From assembly GCA_018679315.1 (NCBI GenBank), contig JAHHLF010000275.1, positions 1 through 10,089 on the forward strand: a DNA stretch of 10,089 nt. The letters are read 5' to 3'. A model generated the notes under the pieces. That model worked only from the letters and a program-made list of their open reading frames with translations, did not search any database and was not told where the DNA came from. Both the position numbers and the translations under genes were made by a program. The DNA is from Bacteroidia bacterium. Lineage in GTDB: Bacteria > Bacteroidota > Bacteroidia > Flavobacteriales > Flavobacteriaceae. Positions 7,111 to 10,089 of the stretch are shown here, in pieces; position 1 is the stretch's first letter; the number at the start of each line of letters is the position of its first letter.

Positions 7111-8007
7111 TTATTTCAATTGAAATTCCGTGCTGGAAAGTAATTTTTCGTCTTCGAAAATATTAAGGGTGTATGTACCCGTTTTGAGAGAACCTTCAGG
7201 TACGGTGATGAAATCGCAAACAACGATCTCTTCACCCACATAGATCAATTCTACACGCTTACTATATACATTGCCACTGACAGAGATAGTATTGGCATTG
7301 TCCTCAATGACGCCCATATTGGTTCCTAGAAACTGGAGGTAGATAACTTTCTCCTGACTTCGCGCAGTTGGATTCGCTGCAATGGTTACACAACCACGCA
7401 ATTTTTCGATCGTAGAGGCCTTATTGGTTTTTATGGGACGTCCATTCCGCAAGCGGAAACCACTCCCCTCAGAATTGTTTAACTGTAAGTAACTTTTCGT
7501 CTTTAATTCCTGACTCAGTTCTTTATTCTTTTCCCTGAGCAAAGCTTCTGCTTCGGCCAGGGTACTGCTTTTACTCCGTAATTCCTCAATTATTGCTCGT
7601 GTCTCCTGATTCTGTTCTGCGAGTTGGGCGTTGTTGTAGCGAAGAAAACTATTGCTTTTAATTAAGCTGTCATTACGTGCTTCCAGGATGCGAAGTTCTT
7701 TTCTGTATTCCCGCAACTTAGTGACGGTAAAATTTAATCGCCCAACAGAATCCAAAAGGGTCTGAACCCGATATCTGGAGTCCTGTAATTCAATTTCGTT
7801 TACCTCATTTAAAGCAGAGAGTCGGTCTACTTCAGTACGCATTAAAGTAAGGTCTTTTATTAGGAGCCCGCGCTCTTCTTCCAGGTAGTTAATTTGCGCT
7901 TTGGATTGGGCATAGCTATAGTAAAAGGCAATTAATATCCCTACGATCACCGCTATCAATGCAGCAAGAATAATTTTGTAATTGAATTTGTTATCTTGAA
8001 CGTCCAT
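7111..8007 (-). CDS. Membrane-anchored periplasmic coiled-coil protein of unknown function
   Basis: A 298-residue protein with three visible parts. Residues 12-32 are one transmembrane helix (IILAALIAVIVGILIAFYYSY), preceded by a short N-terminus with Lys7 and Lys11, suggesting an N-in, C-out signal anchor. Residues about 35-172 are a long, charged, Leu-rich coiled coil rich in E, K, R, N and Q, with many heptad-like repeats and no Pro. Residues about 195-298 look like a compact beta-rich domain (VIYLQFLG, ISVSGNVYS, RVELIYVG, GTYTLNIFEDEKLLSSTEF). The only two cysteines, Cys206 and Cys264, are both in this domain and could form a disulfide in the periplasm. Similar flavobacterial proteins are sometimes named chromosome partitioning or ParA-like, but I see no Walker motif, so that name is unsupported. 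The ATG at 8005-8007 is preceded by an in-frame stop. It is upstream of glyS by 37 bases and divergent from comF. Function unknown; an envelope scaffold is a guess. Confidence 0.85.
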   Translation of the reverse strand: MDVQDNKFNYKIILAALIAVIVGILIAFYYSYAQSKAQINYLEEERGLLIKDLTLMRTEVDRLSALNEVNEIELQDSRYRVQTLLDSVGRLNFTVTKLREYRKELRILEARNDSLIKSNSFLRYNNAQLAEQNQETRAIIEELRSKSSTLAEAEALLREKNKELSQELKTKSYLQLNNSEGSGFRLRNGRPIKTNKASTIEKLRGCVTIAANPTARSQEKVIYLQFLGTNMGVIEDNANTISVSGNVYSKRVELIYVGEEIVVCDFITVPEGSLKTGTYTLNIFEDEKLLSSTEFQLK

Positions 8008-8045
8008 TCAAAACGGTTAAGTTACCCGTAGATTATAGTAGAGAT

Positions 8046-8750
8046 TTGACCTTTCGCAAGATTTCAAAGATACTAAATGATGTAAACACCATTCTCTTCC
8101 CACACCTGTGTTTTGGATGTAATGCGCGATTATATCGAGGAGAGAAGCATTTATGTACCATTTGTCGTGACCAAATACCTCTTACCGAGCACAATTATGA
8201 GGCCGAAAACGAGGTAGACAAGGTATTTTATGGTAGGATTAACATTCAAAAGGCCGCTGCGCTTCTCTATTTTGAGGAGGAAGGAATCGTTAAAAACCTT
8301 ATCCATCACCTTAAATATAAGGGGTGCGAAGAGATCGGGACGCTTCTGGGGGATTGGTTTGGGTCTATATTAAAAAGCCGGGATCTTCCCTTGCAAATTG
8401 ATCTTGTGATCCCAGTTCCTCTTCACAGTCGAAAAAGAAAGAAAAGAGGGTATAATCAAGTGTCAAAATTTGCAGAGCGACTCGCATTTCATCTCGAAGC
8501 GGAATACAATGAAACTCTCCTCGTTAAACGCTCTCATACCAAGACACAAACAACAAAAGACAGGTGGTTGCGATATCTGGATCAAGAAGGACAATTCGCA
8601 GTAGAGAATCCACAAGATTTACACAATAAATCTGTCCTTTTAGTAGATGATGTGATCACGACCGGAGCCACTATGGAATCTTGTGGCAAGGTATTACTTC
8701 AGGCAGAAAATGTACGCCTGTACTTAGCTGCTATGGCGTGCGTACGCTAA
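8046..8750 (+). CDS. comF: ComF-family phosphoribosyltransferase-like protein
   Basis: Cytoplasmic protein of the ComFC/GntX family, which in B. subtilis and other transformable bacteria is needed for uptake or processing of transforming DNA; its enzymatic reaction is not settled. The 234 residues show an N-terminal four-cysteine zinc-ribbon-like module, Cys22-x2-Cys25 and Cys37-x2-Cys40, then FEEEGIVKNLIHHLKYKG (76-93). The family signature VPVPLHSRKRKKRGYNQ runs from about residue 121 to 138. The PRPP-binding loop VLLVDDVITTGAT is at 197-209. All key elements are intact. The start is TTG at 8046-8048. The reading frame is open further upstream but contains no ATG or GTG before a stop at 7983, and the N-terminal length fits the family, so TTG is the best choice. 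The gene is divergent from the coiled-coil gene (38-base gap) and is followed by the Ig-like lipoprotein after 49 bases. No comFA helicase is nearby, as is usual outside Firmicutes. Confidence 0.92.
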   Translation: MTFRKISKILNDVNTILFPHLCFGCNARLYRGEKHLCTICRDQIPLTEHNYEAENEVDKVFYGRINIQKAAALLYFEEEGIVKNLIHHLKYKGCEEIGTLLGDWFGSILKSRDLPLQIDLVIPVPLHSRKRKKRGYNQVSKFAERLAFHLEAEYNETLLVKRSHTKTQTTKDRWLRYLDQEGQFAVENPQDLHNKSVLLVDDVITTGATMESCGKVLLQAENVRLYLAAMACVR

Positions 8751-8799
8751 TTTTTGCGTTCGTTATTTTAGTTGTTTCTTTGTTGGAAGCTATTTAATT

Positions 8800-10089
8800 A
8801 TGCTGTTGGCAAAGCGAATACTATCTTCCCTCTTCCTGGTATTTCTTCTTCTAGCTACCTGGCAATGTGCCAAAAGGGGGAGTCCAACCGGTGGGCCAAA
8901 GGATACAACGCCGCCTGTGCAAATTAGTGCAGATCCTGAAGAATTTACAACAGAATTTGAAGCGAAGAATATCCGATTGTATTTTGACGAATATATTCGA
9001 TTAGACAACCCGCAAGATCAATTGATCGTCTCACCACCTTTAAAATATCTACCCTTACTAAGCCCCCAAGGTGGAGCCAGTAAGTATGTGGAAGTAGGGA
9101 TCAAGGATACCCTGAAAGAGAATACGACCTATACGATCAATTTTGGACAAAGCATAGTTGATAACAATGAAAATAACCCGGCCCCTTTTCTCAGCTATGT
9201 ATTTTCTACCGGAACTTACATAGACTCCTTAACCTTAAGCGGCATAGTAACGGATGCCTTCAACCGTACTCCTGATACCTATATTAGTGTAATGCTCTAT
9301 GAGCTGGATTCTGCTTTTACAGATTCTACAATCTACCAAAAACCACCGACATACATTACCAATACCTTGGACAGCCTGACGACTTTCACCCTCCAAAACT
9401 TAAAAGAAGGTTCATACAAGTTAGTAGCAGTAAAAGACCAAGGCAAGAATAATCTCTTTGATCAGGATCAGGATAAGATCGGGTTTGTTGAGGATACGAT
9501 CACGCTGCCGACAGATTCTGTTTATTCCTTAAATCTATTTCGGGAAATCCGAGATTTTAGTATGTCACAACCTTCACTGGTTTCCGGCAATAAAATAATT
9601 TTTGGATATACAGGCGGTGAAGAAAATATTGAAATACAGCCACTTACAGTCTTGCCTGACAGTATGAAAACCTTATTAGTTAAGGAATACGAGAGGGACA
9701 CATTAAATTATTGGTTTAGTCCTCCTATGCCCGATTCCATTGTTTTTGAAGTTAAAAATGATGCACGTGATTATATTGATACCTTCACCGTAAAGGCTCG
9801 TGAATTGGCGGCGGATAGTCTGTTACTTAATCCTAGTCATTCCCGCAGAATCAATCTGGAAGAAGAGTTTCAGCTACTATCAAATACTCCCTTAATTCAA
9901 GCAGACACAACGGCCATTAGCATAATGGATCAGGATTCTGTTCTGGTAGCATACAACCACATCCTGGATACGCTTAACAATCGCATCACGCTGAAGTTTA
10001 ACAAAGAACCTAACAGCGGTTACATGGTTAGGGTGATGCCAAATGCCTACACAAATTTCTTCGGACAACGAAATGATACCCTCTTCTAT
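8800..10089 (+). CDS. Ig-like domain (SbsA_Ig-type) lipoprotein, 3'-partial
   Basis: This frame is open for 430 codons from ATG 8800 to the window end with no stop. The first 22 residues form a signal peptide (Lys5, Arg6, then a hydrophobic core LFLVFLLLAT) ending at WQC-AKRG, with Cys23 as the probable lipidated residue. The QCAKRG plus GGPKDTTPP (31-39) start is characteristic, as I recall, of a widespread Bacteroidetes family of Ig-like envelope proteins. Residues about 37-139 are an SbsA_Ig-type beta-sandwich: NIRLYFDEYIRLDN (57-70), VSPPLKYLP (77-85), LKENTTYTINFGQSIVDNNENNP (105-127) and YVFSTG (133-138). A second beta domain begins at SGIVTDAFNRTP (147-158) and contains the acidic turn DQDQDKIGF (221-229). 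The rest is Asp/Thr/Ser-rich and beta-rich. The lipobox is poor (Gln at -1), though I believe this is typical of the family. It lies 49 bases after comF and could be co-transcribed. Its role is unknown, probably surface or periplasmic. Confidence 0.9.
   Translation, partial: MLLAKRILSSLFLVFLLLATWQCAKRGSPTGGPKDTTPPVQISADPEEFTTEFEAKNIRLYFDEYIRLDNPQDQLIVSPPLKYLPLLSPQGGASKYVEVGIKDTLKENTTYTINFGQSIVDNNENNPAPFLSYVFSTGTYIDSLTLSGIVTDAFNRTPDTYISVMLYELDSAFTDSTIYQKPPTYITNTLDSLTTFTLQNLKEGSYKLVAVKDQGKNNLFDQDQDKIGFVEDTITLPTDSVYSLNLFREIRDFSMSQPSLVSGNKIIFGYTGGEENIEIQPLTVLPDSMKTLLVKEYERDTLNYWFSPPMPDSIVFEVKNDARDYIDTFTVKARELAADSLLLNPSHSRRINLEEEFQLLSNTPLIQADTTAISIMDQDSVLVAYNHILDTLNNRITLKFNKEPNSGYMVRVMPNAYTNFFGQRNDTLFY

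Noticed and set aside
7113..7126. Perfect 14-base palindrome (ATTTCAATTGAAAT) at the end of the coiled-coil gene
   Set aside because: It lies mostly in the last codons of the gene, is AT-rich, has no loop or T-tract, and no matching copy was noticed elsewhere. Chance is the simplest reading.
1..10089. Defence island, prophage, insertion sequence, CRISPR or attachment site
   Set aside because: Every stretch is explained by ordinary chromosomal genes of similar composition. No transposase, integrase, nuclease-effector pair, spaced repeats or tRNA was found on either strand.

Overview
The window looks like ordinary chromosomal DNA from a member of the Bacteroidota, most likely a marine Flavobacteriaceae. 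The sequence is moderately AT-rich. Its products resemble flavobacterial protein families: a TonB-dependent receptor without a CarboxypepD_reg extension, a homodimeric (alpha2) glycyl-tRNA synthetase, an Ig-like lipoprotein with a QCAKRG...GGPKD N-terminus, and a flavobacterial-type prolyl aminopeptidase. Gene starts lack clear Shine-Dalgarno sequences. Three starts are preceded by the Bacteroidetes -7 promoter consensus TAnnTTTG. The genus cannot be fixed from sequence reading alone.

Layout: (1) 3-956 (+), a proline iminopeptidase-family serine hydrolase, cut by the left edge. (2) 953-2820 (-), exodeoxyribonuclease III (xth) followed by a Tas-like aldo/keto reductase; each has its own candidate promoter. 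(3) 2905-5537 (+), a two-gene outer-membrane unit: a small secreted beta-barrel protein, then a TonB-dependent receptor 17 bases later. (4) 5532-8007 (-), a membrane-anchored coiled-coil protein of unknown function followed by glycyl-tRNA synthetase. (5) 8046-10089 (+), a ComF-family phosphoribosyltransferase, then an Ig-like lipoprotein running off the right edge. This last gene is clearly open for 430 codons.

The genes are tightly packed. Both tail-to-tail junctions (953-956 and 5532-5537) have overlapping stop codons. The two head-to-head gaps are 84 and 38 bases. No gene-free stretch exceeds 100 bases. I see no tRNA, rRNA, CRISPR array, insertion sequence, attachment site or phage gene.

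Functionally this is a mosaic of housekeeping and envelope genes: translation (glyS), DNA repair (xth), peptide and redox metabolism (pip-like, tas), outer-membrane uptake (TonB receptor pair), and three poorly characterised envelope or competence-type genes. I do not find an obvious undescribed defence or mobile system. The most worthwhile items are the coiled-coil/glyS pair, the repeated TATTTTTG octamer with a repeated 24-base spacing, and an inverted repeat that wraps the glyS -7 element and abuts its start codon.
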